From positions 334,700 to 398,699 of the forward strand of contig JADDOH010000163.1 in assembly GCA_016648135.1 (NCBI GenBank): a stretch of DNA of 64,000 nucleotides. Direction: 5' to 3'. Position numbers and translations under genes: made by a program. The notes below the pieces were generated by a model. That model saw only the letters and a list, made by a program, of their open reading frames with translations, ran no database searches and was not told where the DNA came from. The stretch is from Agrypnia vestita (Eukaryota > Arthropoda > Insecta > Trichoptera > Phryganeidae). This document shows, piece by piece, positions 22,986 through 33,215 of the stretch. Within the stretch, counting starts at the first letter, position 1, and every line of letters begins with the position of its first letter.

Positions 22986-23400
22986 GTTCATAATAAAACA
23001 ATACCTCGTAAGCCACTTCATACAGATTTTACAGGAGAGGCAAAAAACTGCATCATATCTAGAATTTTTACAATAAATAGAATACGAGGACTTACTTTAA
23101 TGGAATAAAAGACACAAATAATTGTTTTTAAGATACAAGCTTTTGCCTGATTACACATCCACATTTAAAAAAAAAACTTATTTTTGACAAAAGTGTGGTA
23201 TGCAAGATAATGTTTAATCATGAGCGATATATTCTTTTGCCAAGATGTAAAAATCTATACTTTTAATATTATTAGATGCCTCAAATGATTATTTTTATCT
23301 AATTCAGAAATGTGTATAATGGTTACGGGTTGTGTGTGGTAATGAATAAAAAACAATTATTTAAGGGTCTAAATAATAATCCGAGTATTGTTGATTTTAG
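22986..23400 (+). other. Opsin intron, region upstream of the alternative exons
   Basis: AT-rich, ending in a consensus acceptor TTGATTTTAG at 23400. No TM1 exon (expected to encode a GNxxV hydrophobic helix) was found here or elsewhere upstream in the window. Confidence 0.5.
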
Positions 23401-23531
23401 ATGCCGTTCCCTGCGAACTCCCGCCAACATATTAGTGGTGAATCTCGCTGCGAGCGACTTGTTTATGACATCAAAGGTGCCGCTATTCATCTATAATTCA
23501 ATATTTTTGGGACCGGCCCTTGGACAGACAG
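23401..23531 (+). CDS. Opsin alternative exon A (TM2 segment, Lys form)
   Basis: An internal 131-nt exon bounded by AG (23400) and GT (23532). It contributes the last base of one codon, 43 full codons and the first base of the next. The peptide is CRSLRTPANILVVNLAASDL followed by FMTSKVPLFIYNSIFLGP: intracellular loop 1 and TM2 of an r-type opsin, with the conserved NLAxSD. Lys in TSKVP is at the helix-2 site where insect UV opsins have Lys. Its 3' phase joins exactly to the exon at 31015, giving the Ala before the conserved Cys. Exon B is an alternative version 46 nt downstream. Confidence 0.9.
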
Positions 23532-23577
23532 GTAACCTCACAAAAGTGAAAAATTCAGCACATTTGTATTGTTTTAG

Positions 23578-23708
23578 ATGCCGATCTCTTCGGACACCTG
23601 CCAATACTCTCGTGGTCAATCTAGCGTTCAGCGACTTATTGATCGTATCCGAGATGCCCGCTTTCGTCTACAATTCCATTAATCTGGGCCCGGCCATGGG
23701 CAGATCAG
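23578..23708 (+). CDS. Opsin alternative exon B (TM2 segment, Glu form)
   Basis: Also 131 nt, bounded by AG (23577) and GT (23709), with the same phases as exon A. The peptide is CRSLRTPANTLVVNLAFSDL then LIVSEMPAFVYNSINLGP. It matches exon A at 30 of 43 residues. Twenty of those 30 shared residues use different codons, so the duplication is old and both copies have kept their protein sequence. The key change is Lys to Glu in VSEMP. Splicing of both exons together would shift the frame, so each must be used instead of the other. Confidence 0.9.
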
Positions 23709-23881
23709 GTAAAGGCTGCTTACTCGGCTTGCAAGGCAACGCTGGACGAGGCTTTCTGAGAATCTGTCTACCTTCCTCTGTGCTTAAGCATACAGCCACT
23801 TGTGCCTGATAGAATTAACACCCATTTACATACATTTTCGGTGATGGTGAAGTCATGTCCTTGCGTCCCTTTTATGTCCGA

Positions 23882-24193
23882 GAGTGATACTTGTACTTTT
23901 ACCCTCCTTTAATAACACACCCCATTAGTGATTCTCACCTTTTTTGTGTAACGAGGTCCGAGTTGGTTTTTCCCCGTTGGTTTGAAATATCCTATTAGAG
24001 TTTATCGTATTTTCATAATGTCAAAGTGTACGTGTCATCATTTGTATTTCTGTCCTGTAATTAATTGCGTCCAGTTATCATCGACGAGTGACACTTGTAC
24101 GTTTACCCCATTAGTGATTTCCATCCCTCTTGTGTAATAAGGTCCGAGTTGGATTTTTCCTGGCTGGTTTGAAATGTCTTGTTAGAGTTTATC
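23882..24193 (+). repeat. Diverged direct repeat just downstream of exon B
   Basis: Copies at 23882-24006 and 24086-24193 share GAGTGAYACTTGTAC, CCCCATTAGTGATT, GGTCCGAGTTGG, TTTGAAAT and TTAGAGTTTATC in the same order. The position, about 170 nt after the second alternative exon, makes an intronic splicing-control role possible. A plain tandem duplication is the simpler reading. Confidence 0.75.
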
Positions 24194-25601
24194 TGTTTTA
24201 TCCATTGTATGTCTTAAAATAGCCGAGCTTAATTTTAATACACTTTTTGATTTCTTTATTCGAGTATGATTGATTGTACTTTTAATCATGTTTGCCTTAT
24301 ATAGTAAGAATTTAATGTAGTTTATTACATGTTTAAAATAATATCTGTGTTATTTCTTTCTTTCTGTTTACCAACTAAGTTCAAACAGAAATTTAAAAAC
24401 ATTTAAGCATTATAAGTAGTTTACTATTTCTCTCTAATGAGAATGATCCATGTCATATTGATGATCTAATTCAGAAGTTGTCTTTTAAATGCCTATACCA
24501 CTCATTAATAACCATTTTCAATGCTCCCATCTCAATAGATCTAAATAAGTAATTTTATTTTATTTGTCTTATATTGACCGCGTTAATGTTGGTATTTTGC
24601 TTGTATTGTATGATGACCTCAACATTTGTGCTAGAACTGCATATTCTCTCGTATTTATTTTTTTAAACTCTATTAACATTTGCAAGATTGAATTCAATTT
24701 GCATTTCTTATATTTATCAAAGACAACAAAACATTGAAGTCGCCTAGTGAAAACTAGATAGACTTTTGTGGAAGCCATAATAAATAAAAGTCGAGGGTGC
24801 ATAAAAATACGTGGAGAACAATGAGCGTGGCGAGAGGCAGGTAAGCCTGATAACAGAATAACCCGGAAGGAATTCTATTATCGTCCGACAGCCACGAAAG
24901 CCTATGAGAATAATCTTCTTTCCCTAGTTCTAAAAATTGTCTGGCGGTTTATTATGTTACATTACCTACATCTGAATTTAATTAACTTTTCATCTATTCG
25001 AGAAAATCCGAGAAAATATATTTATTCTACCATGCATATCGTTAGTCTGGACTTTTATTTTTATTTTATTTATTTTTAGACATAATTGCTTGGTAGGCCA
25101 AATACAGAAAAAATAGTTAAATGACTCCCACAATTAATGTTAGACTGTGAATTTACATTTATTGTTAGACTGTGAATTTCCATTTATTGTAGGTCTGGGC
25201 TGTAGCTATCGGCGTGTCTAATTTGTTGAAAATTGTATTTAGACTTGCCCACTGAGTGTTTATGATGTATGTAAGTAGTTACTTTATTGGGTAATGTTAA
25301 TTCATCTGCATTCTTTAATATCGATAACCTTACACAGGTTAATGTTGTCTTGATAATCTCGTCAACAGGATGCATGGAGCACGCAGAAATATGTCCATCG
25401 ATTGAGAATAGAATATTCATTATTAAATTTCTCAAAATTACATGAATTTTGTAAACATTTATTTTTAAATCTCTACAACAAAATGTAGATGTGCATACTA
25501 AGGTAAGTAGCTAAGTAGTGATGAGATACACCATTATTGTAACCGTGATTGTGACTGTGATTCAATAAACCTACAATCGTTAAATTACACCCAAGCTTAG
25601 A

Positions 25602-27197
25602 GTATATATGTTACAGCGAATTTGCATTTTTAGTGAGACTATACTTTCACTAGTAAAAATGTACTTTTCCCGGTCGGGCAGAGTGGGGGCAGTGAAAACA
25701 TCTAAATCAACGAATTCTCAGATTCACTACACGTAATCCGTGAAAATACATTACTCAAAGCATAGACAATATATCGGTGAAACCATCAATTTGTACACGT
25801 AATTCTTAAAGCGTAGAAAGTATAAAGGCGGCACTACACTAGACGATTTTTATTCATTTTGCGGTCCTATTTTAACTCCTAAATTAAAATAGGACAGCGG
25901 CACCGCAAAACGAATACGAATCGCGAAGTAAGGTGTCGGCTGAAAGATCGCGCACTCGGGTTTTTTATGATATCTGACGACTGCCGGAACAAAACGAGGT
26001 TATGTCACCATGTAAATATTGGGGGGTTAAGGGAAAATTTTTATTAATGAATATGTATTTTGTCAATTAAGTTTATTAAATATGTTTTTTTTATAACAAT
26101 ACAACAAAAGTTTATTTCTTACAAATATAGAAACATAAATAAACATACACCCGGTATTATTAATTTTAAATGAACCTTTAAAAGTGCGTCAAGTAACAAA
26201 CACTCGATGCGAAAAATACAAAAATCAAAGAGATTCTAAGTCATCATTTACGTTTGAATTCATTCAGATTCTTCCGCATTTCCAATTTTCTATCTTTTTA
26301 TCAAAAATGTGTCTAATGTCGTTTGCGTTTCTTGTTTGCGCACGTGTAAGCACGGGTGATAGACGTACAACATAAAGTGCGCGGTTTTTAAGTTCGCAAA
26401 CTTACTCGGCTCGACGTCGGTGACAGACGTGAAGCTTGCTCGCACCGTATCATTTTTATGAGTTTAATCGACTGTCTTTTGAATTATAAGATGATCAGAA
26501 TTTCGTAAGTGTTCGCGATTAAAATTTTAAAAATATATTACGTTTTAGTTACCTACCTAAACTAATCATTGAATATCAAAGACCAGTCCAGAAGTGTGAC
26601 AGTTCGAGAAACAGAACTATCGCCACAGAATAGAGAATATGCTATCGCTCAAAGGATAAAAATTAGAAATACTGTCGCTTTGTGATGACTTTGGACTAGA
26701 CTAGTGTAGAATGAGACACAAAACGCAAAATAAATTTTGAAAAACAAGGTCCATGTGCCATTAGAATCTTGTTATAAAATCATATAATGAAGAATTAGTG
26801 CAGACGAAACTTTCAACACTTCAAAATGACTATTTTAATAATATCCGTTACCTACATAATGTTGATTTGCACAGAAGAAATTAATAATGCAGTAAGAACC
26901 TTGTTCACGCAATGACTTATTAAATTGTTATTCAAGGCCCGGTTGTTTCAATTTGGATAAATAAAAGTTCGTTTAAAAGCATAGATTTTTACGGAAACGG
27001 ATTTCAGACTTGTCAAATTTAATTTTTGACAGTTCGGAAACCAATAAATTCACTAGTAAGTGCAAGTTAAAATATTGTATTCATTTCTATTGGTGAAAAA
27101 CTCTTTGAATATGATAAGAATGACCTTGAATATACTTTCTCTTAAATGCCAGTGAATGATGGACTCACTAGAAAATCAGATTCACTGTAACATATAC
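25602..27197. mobile_element. Possible DNA transposon with 45-bp inverted ends
   Basis: The left end GTATATATGTTACAGCGAAT and the right end, whose reverse complement is GTATATGTTACAGTGAATCT, continue with TTTTCTAGTGAG-like sequence on both sides. That suggests terminal inverted repeats about 1.6 kb apart. No transposase is recognisable inside. A second nested pair around CACTACACTAGAC (25857) and CTAGTGTAG (26701), and a hairpin near 25868-25905, may mark a smaller MITE. Confidence 0.45.
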
Positions 27198-28734
27198 AAA
27201 ATATATATTCTAAGCACCCAACAATCATTGTGTGGAGGACGCCATGACTGCTAGCGCCATCTGACGGACGGCTCCATGGTTACCCACACGAAGATCTCGA
27301 GAGGTTAATCAGTCTGCCTAGATGGACCAGCGCAATGTACAATTCCATCGGCAATCGTTAAACGTGTAACAAGCCATAATCGTGTAAATTTTTTCACCTA
27401 TAAATATATACAAAAATGCTCAAAGCATTCAGTGAGTATTCAATACAGGTAAACCTTGCATTTGAACACCGGAAGATTCCCCTGGTAGGGTGGGAGTATT
27501 TTCTTTCACACTACTGCATTGTGGATCTTATACTATCTTACTACTTATCTACTAATACAATTGTACGCTAATCACAATCACAGGTATAGACACGGTTTAT
27601 CTCATCAATATAAAGTAAGGGCAATGAATGTTAGGTTTCTGACTTTTTTGCAAACCGGTTTAAAGCCCAATGATTCAATGAATATTGCTTGTAAGCCCAC
27701 TGACATATGCTTAAAAAACATAAACATAAGATACTTCTTGGCTAAATAATGAAAATTATCAACGCTACGAAGAAAGAACAGAGCACTGACTTCCTCTTCA
27801 GAAAACCTGAATCCATACATGAATTTTTTAAATAAATGAGACAGAAATTAAGAAAGTTTTTGTATTTTTAGACCTCAAATAGAGAAAATTCATGCTTTGA
27901 GTAATCTTCATTAAACATCATTTAAGGATATCCGTAGCAATACTACAGGAAACGAAAAGGCAGAAAATTTTACAAGAGTAGCGGAGAAAGAAAAATCTGC
28001 TTCCTAAATATTATTACATGAATGGTTTGTCCCATAAAATTATGCTGGCAGCGGCGAACATTGGATTCTATTCAAATCCTCGTCTACCTGTCACATAATT
28101 TTTATATTTTTTACCACTATTATTTGGCATATAAACATGATATAGGATTGATTCAAAAGTGTCAACTACTACGTAAAATGATTATTTCGTCGAATAAAAC
28201 CATCGAATGCGTACGTATTGTTAGATATCGGCTTGCCTGACATTCTGAAAATAAAAAATAAAAAATGAAAATTTGGTGATTGTTACCCTAACACTCGAAA
28301 ATAGAGAAACGTCAACATATCTTTCAAAAGCCAAAATTTCTATCACCGTGACGAAAATATTAGCTTCCGGTAATATTGAACTCTTTGGATAAAGAAATTA
28401 GTAAATTTAGGTAATAGTGTAAAACAAACCCATTTCTACCAACTTTTAAAGTAATACCAGCACCTATTTTATATAACATTAATAAAAAACTCATATTTTA
28501 GTCAAATGACTGGTTTAAGTAACCTAAATGTTGCTTCGACATCAAATAAACAGGATTTTTTTAAGAATAAAAATTTTCAGCAGTATACTATTTCTGACTA
28601 ATGAAGAAAAATTGAAAAAATTTAACAATACTTCGAAATAAAGCTTTAAAAATTATACTTTAAAGAAGAAATCGATACACACGAATCAAAGTGATGCTAG
28701 AAAGCATACAAATACTTAAATTTAATGTACTTCT

Positions 28735-29160
28735 ATATATATATATATGAAATTATTCGTAGCCTTTGAATTATTAATAAAAATAATTTTAAATAAACAA
28801 CATGAATATGACCACTGTAAAAGAAGAAAAGATGAAATAAGATTACCATTCCGAAAGAAAAAAGATCTCAAACTTCTATGATGTATAATGGAATGAAATT
28901 ATATATGAAACTACCAGGGGATATTAGGGATGAAAAAATATATGTAACGACAATAAAACTAAAAAAAGATGTGATACTTAATTTGGATAAAAAATTTAAT
29001 ATACTTATATCTAATGCTGTATATATTAGGAAATATAAAAATTATTGTATTACCTATTTTAAGAATAAAAAAAAGGAACACCCAGACATCGTGGCGGTCC
29101 GATGTTACAATACATGTATATGCAACAACATAATAATGTGTCTATTTAAATTTTAAATGG
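28735..29160. other. Intronic low-complexity sequence
   Basis: A TA microsatellite at 28735-28748 and AT-rich DNA with a 92-codon open frame (28878-29156) whose composition (Lys, Ile, Asn, Tyr) reflects base content. No domain recognised. Confidence 0.4.
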
Positions 29161-29759
29161 TTTATAGGCCATTACTGCATAACTGTGATATTGCACTGTG
29201 GATGCATATTTCTGTTTTCTTTATTGGTTATATTTATAAAGAAAGAATATATTATAATATAATATATATTCTTTATTTTAATTACAAGTATTCATGATTC
29301 CCTTTTGCTCCACATTCCCCTCACCCAACATATCACACTGATTACACCACGACTACTTTCCAAAAGTCTCAAAAAATTGCAAAAGTCGTAAATGTACCTA
29401 AATTAAATTACACGTCATGAAAACATTAACCACGTCCCGTCTATTTTTTAGTGTTGGGGGTAGTAATTACCGAATAAAGCGGACTTGCATAAATACCTTT
29501 GACCAAAACTAACTATCTTGTTATTTTCAGAATACGGCAGTGTATAACGTTTGATCATATTTGATCAATCTACAAATTCCAGGTAAACGAAAGATATAAA
29601 ATTAATTTTACAATTTCCTTCTACAATATTAACACAACCAATTCGGTGACGCAACATTAATATTGATTTGTTAATTTGTTGAAAGGATCACTCTCTTTCT
29701 CGGGATTACTGAAATTGCGTTTCGTGGAAGCACTTTTATAATTTTGACTAAAGTTGTCT

Positions 29760-30060
29760 TAAAAATTGTGAAAAAATATAAATATTATTTGTTAACCGTT
29801 AGACTATCATTAAAGTAACTTACATCTAATATGAAAAATTCACTCCCTTTAATACAAGTCAAATAAAATAATAAAAACTTTAAAATTCCAATTGGAATTT
29901 CTGCAAGGTTTTTATTATTTTATTTAACTTGTATTGAAATAAATGAATTTTTCGTAATCGACATAAGTTACTGTAATGATAGTTCAACGTTTTGTAAAAA
30001 TAAGTAGAAATATTGAAAAAAATGCAAACTTTGATATTGCATAACTCCATACAGTTGATA
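29760..30060. repeat. Foldback element, family F, intronic copy
   Basis: A large inverted repeat centred on CCAATTGG near 29889. The arms share AATACAAGTYAAATAAAATA and AAAGTAACTTAC/TAAGTTACTG, and the outer right arm has GCAAACTTTGATATTGCATA. The same arms occur in the foldback at 41386-44935 and partly in the one at 53126-53706, so this is an interspersed hairpin family, listed here as family F. Confidence 0.75.
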
Positions 30061-31014
30061 TATCTTTATCTTAAAATTATCTAATCATAATCAAAGTAGG
30101 AGTATAGTCCTGCAAGATTATTAGTGTTTTCCAAATATCCCTGTACAATAAATAAATAAAAGATAAAGAATTTTTATTTCTACGTTTTGTGTATTTTTAA
30201 CAAATTCATAATTTGTAAAAGGTATTTCTACTAATTATTTATCAAATATTTATTATTATAAAATTTGTACTTTATTAATTTAAATTCGATTCATGCATAC
30301 ATTTTATATTTGTGGTAATTATTTTCCTTTCTGTCTGAATTGTTAACTTTTTTTCATAAAATGTTGAATCCTTATTAATTTATTATTTGTTAAACCCCGC
30401 CTTAAGGCTAGACAAAACAAGCATGCAATCGTAAGTAATGACAAATGTGTTTTATTTACATTTATAATAATTAATAATATTTTTTATTTTTTATAAATTC
30501 AGAATAATCGAGTTACTTGTTTTGTTACATGTTTGATTTTGAATCGAATATATATTTTGATATTAGAGTCGTTTCGATATGGAATGTAAATTAGAATGGT
30601 GGATTGTAAAATGTGTTGTAGGAAACAATAATTTAAATTGTGCATGTTAGTATCGATACTAGTTGGTTCGGTGAGAGGAGATTCTTACATTCAGAATTAT
30701 CAGAATTATTATGAGGAACCCTCAGAGATTATCTTTAATCAAGATGTATTTTAGATGTGGTATTCTATCATGGGTGGAATTGGTGAAAGCTACATTATGT
30801 AAGTATCACGCAAAAAGATCTTCCCCATATAAAAAAGCAGCTTCATCTCTATGAGACATGCTTAATATATCTCGTTTTAATGATGTCCCGCTGGAGATAA
30901 AATCCAGCACTGTGTTCTTAAAAAATTTGAACATATTCAAAATATTCTGAAATCATCATTCGTTCATTTCTCTGACATTAAACATTATAGTGATTTGTTT
31001 TTATGAATTTCCAG

Positions 31015-32114
31015 CTTGCAATATCTATGGATTTGTCGGTGGGCTATCGGGTACCGTGTCCATCGGCACCCTGGCGGCCATAGCCTTCGACCGGTACAGC
31101 GTGGTGGTGTACCCCCTGGAGCCGCTGCGCTCCATCACGGGCCTGCGCGCCAAGCTGTCCGTCGTCCTGGTCTGGCTGTACGGAGGCTTCTTCGCCATCA
31201 TCCCCGCGCTGGACATCGGCCTGGGCCGCTACGTTCCCGAGGGATACCTGACGAGCTGCAGCTTCGACTACCTGTCCGATAACGTAAATCATAAAATCTT
31301 TATATTCGCGTTCTTCCTCGCCGCTTGGGTGCTCCCATTTTTCATTATATTTTTCTGTTACGCGAAGATACTGCGCGTTGTCGTGGCGACCAGAAATATC
31401 GGGAGAAAAGTCACCGGTAGCATATCATCCAGGCACTGCAAGGAACAAGAGAAGAGAAAGGTCGAAGTCAAACTAGCGGGGATCGTTATCTGCGTCATCG
31501 GATTGTTCTTCGCCGCGTGGACGCCGTACTCGATCGTTTCGCTTCTCGGCATCACGGGACAAAAGCATCTGATCAAGCCGCTCGTCTCCATGGTCCCCGC
31601 CATGTGCGCCAAGCTCGCGAGCTGCATAGACCCTTTCATCTACGTGGTGACGCATCCGAAATTCCGACAAGAGTGCGAAAATCTTCTACTTTCAAAGAAA
31701 GCGCAACGCCAGAAGAGCATGATCCGCCAGGGCTGGTCCGCGGACCATCTGAACCAAAAGACAACTTTGAGGGAGCAAGATTTCACCAGCGAAGACGGAG
31801 TTGAAGTTGTCGAAATGGGAGACGTCCGCTATAACAAGAGGCAACTCTCGATAGAAGAAACCTCCGGTACACCCGCGCGACGCGGATTGGGCCACAGCGT
31901 GACTCCGGCGCTGGACGCCATCAAAACTATATGCACACACATCGTGGCCAAGGGGATAGACGCCAGTGAACTCCCTAAAACCATAGAAGGTAATGAAGAA
32001 TTACAGCCACCTTCGTCTTACGTAAAACCGAAATTCATGCAAAGACCCAGCAGTTTGAAAAAAGTTGTCCAAAAGATCCAACGAATGTCATCGGAAGACT
32101 CATTGGCAACATGA
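31015..32114 (+). CDS. Opsin 3' exon: TM3 to C terminus (r-type, possibly Rh7-like)
   Basis: The exon starts in phase after AG at 31014 and encodes 366 residues to TGA at 32112-32114. In order: Cys110-equivalent and Tyr113-equivalent (ACNIYGF), DRY (31089), the ECL2 PEGYLTSCSFDYL with its disulfide Cys and Glu181-equivalent, TM5-TM6 with FAAWTPYS, the retinal-binding Lys in MCAKLASCIDPFIY (31611-31613), and HPKFR (31653), the Gq-type rhabdomeric signature. TM7 has DPxxY, not NPxxY. The cytoplasmic tail is long (over 130 residues), which recalls insect Rh7, but I cannot assign the subclass securely. GC-rich, unlike its flanks. Confidence 0.95.
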
Positions 32115-33215
32115 GAACAACCGAACAAATCTTGGATATAGATTCAAACACGAAAAATTCTACATGTCGACATATCACACGAGTACCTCAGTCAAATATT
32201 CGCTTCTTAAATGGAAATGAAGTAATATAACAAAAAATAAAAATCAAAGCGAAGGCAATGTATGGAAGAAGTTTTGATACGCAGTTTATATCTTTGGAAT
32301 ATTCATTTGGATTCTTACTTTCCGTTCACAAATTTTGTGTTAGTCGTTTATTTAAATAAGACATTGTTTTCATGACAAGATGGTTTTTGTGGCCATTGAC
32401 AATTTGACGATTATGAAAGTTTTGAAGGCTTTATCTTATTCATGGTCTGGTTGTACAAAATTATATATTTTCTATAAACCATTAATTAATCTCGGAAGAA
32501 TAAAAATAAAATAAAAGCTTACGAGCCCTATAGGTACATGTCAAAATATTGCCTCAGGCTGGGATCGCAAAATTAATCTATTATTAATTACTAATATTAG
32601 AATTACAAATTTCACATTATTTTTTAATAAATTAAAATCTGGTTAGTTATTTATTTAACCAATTATTTCATAAAATGCATAATTCAAAACATATTTCTTC
32701 ATATTTCGAAATTTTCGTGATTAACTTTGTGGAAGTTCATTGTAAATAACTATGAATAAAACGCAATGTTGTTTACTTCACACAATGACACTTTAATTAA
32801 ACAAATTGTCATTGTGTGAAATAAACAACGTTGTGTTTTATTCATAGTTATTCATATTTTTTCGTTTGAACGTCTTATTATTTATTAAATTGTTTTATCA
32901 TCTGTATCTGTCAGAAACATCTCATTTAAATTTAGGATTGATTTTTTTTAAATTTATTTAGCGAAAATATATTATTTTTGATCTCCTTTGTAACTCTAAC
33001 TTAACCAGGCCCGAATCTGTTTAACGAGGGATTTTGAAATAGAATCTTATGTATGGAACGCAGACCACATCAATATTTTCACTATTTTTGTAATTAAGCT
33101 AAGCGGATGTACAATGAAAAGTAGGATCAATCGCTAGACCAAATAAGTACATAGGAAAATGTGATTTTATCTTGTACATATGAAAGAAATGATCATAAAA
33201 TAGTGAGAACTCTTA
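32115..33215 (+). other. Region 3' of the opsin
   Basis: Probably begins with the 3' untranslated region: AATAAAAAT-type polyadenylation candidates appear near 32230 and 32503. Apart from the hairpin at 32745-32852, nothing else is recognised. Confidence 0.45.
32745..32852. repeat. 46-bp-arm hairpin 3' of the opsin
   Basis: Arms at 32745-32790 and 32807-32852 start AATAACTATGAATAAAAC and differ at three of 46 positions, with a 16-nt loop. The hairpin lies about 630 bp after the opsin stop. It may be a MITE, or, if transcribed with the opsin, a long double-stranded stem in its 3' region. Confidence 0.85.

Larger units (their letters stand above)
23709..31014 (+). other. Large opsin intron rich in repeats
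   Basis: A 7.3-kb intron (counted from exon B) from the donor GTAAAG to the acceptor TGAATTTCCAG at 31014. It holds a duplicated intronic block (23882-24193), a possible TIR element (25602-27197), a foldback (29760-30060), TA-rich low complexity, and a weak LINE-like stretch at about 30855-30950 (FNDVPLEIKSSTVFLKNL). No further opsin exon is needed, because exon A/B and the exon at 31015 are contiguous in the protein alignment. Confidence 0.75.

Noticed and set aside
23312..23809. One 165-codon frame covering both opsin TM2 segments, as if a single exon
   Set aside because: The two segments are each bounded by AG and GT, have equal length and phase, and duplicate the same helix. The frame is open across the 46-nt intron only by chance arithmetic.
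28878..29156. 92-codon frame in the opsin intron as a nested gene
   Set aside because: No domain or conserved pattern, and AT-biased composition.
31016..31940. Several overlapping open frames in other registers of the opsin exon
   Set aside because: GC-rich third positions of the opsin create shadow frames. Only the opsin frame has conserved motifs.
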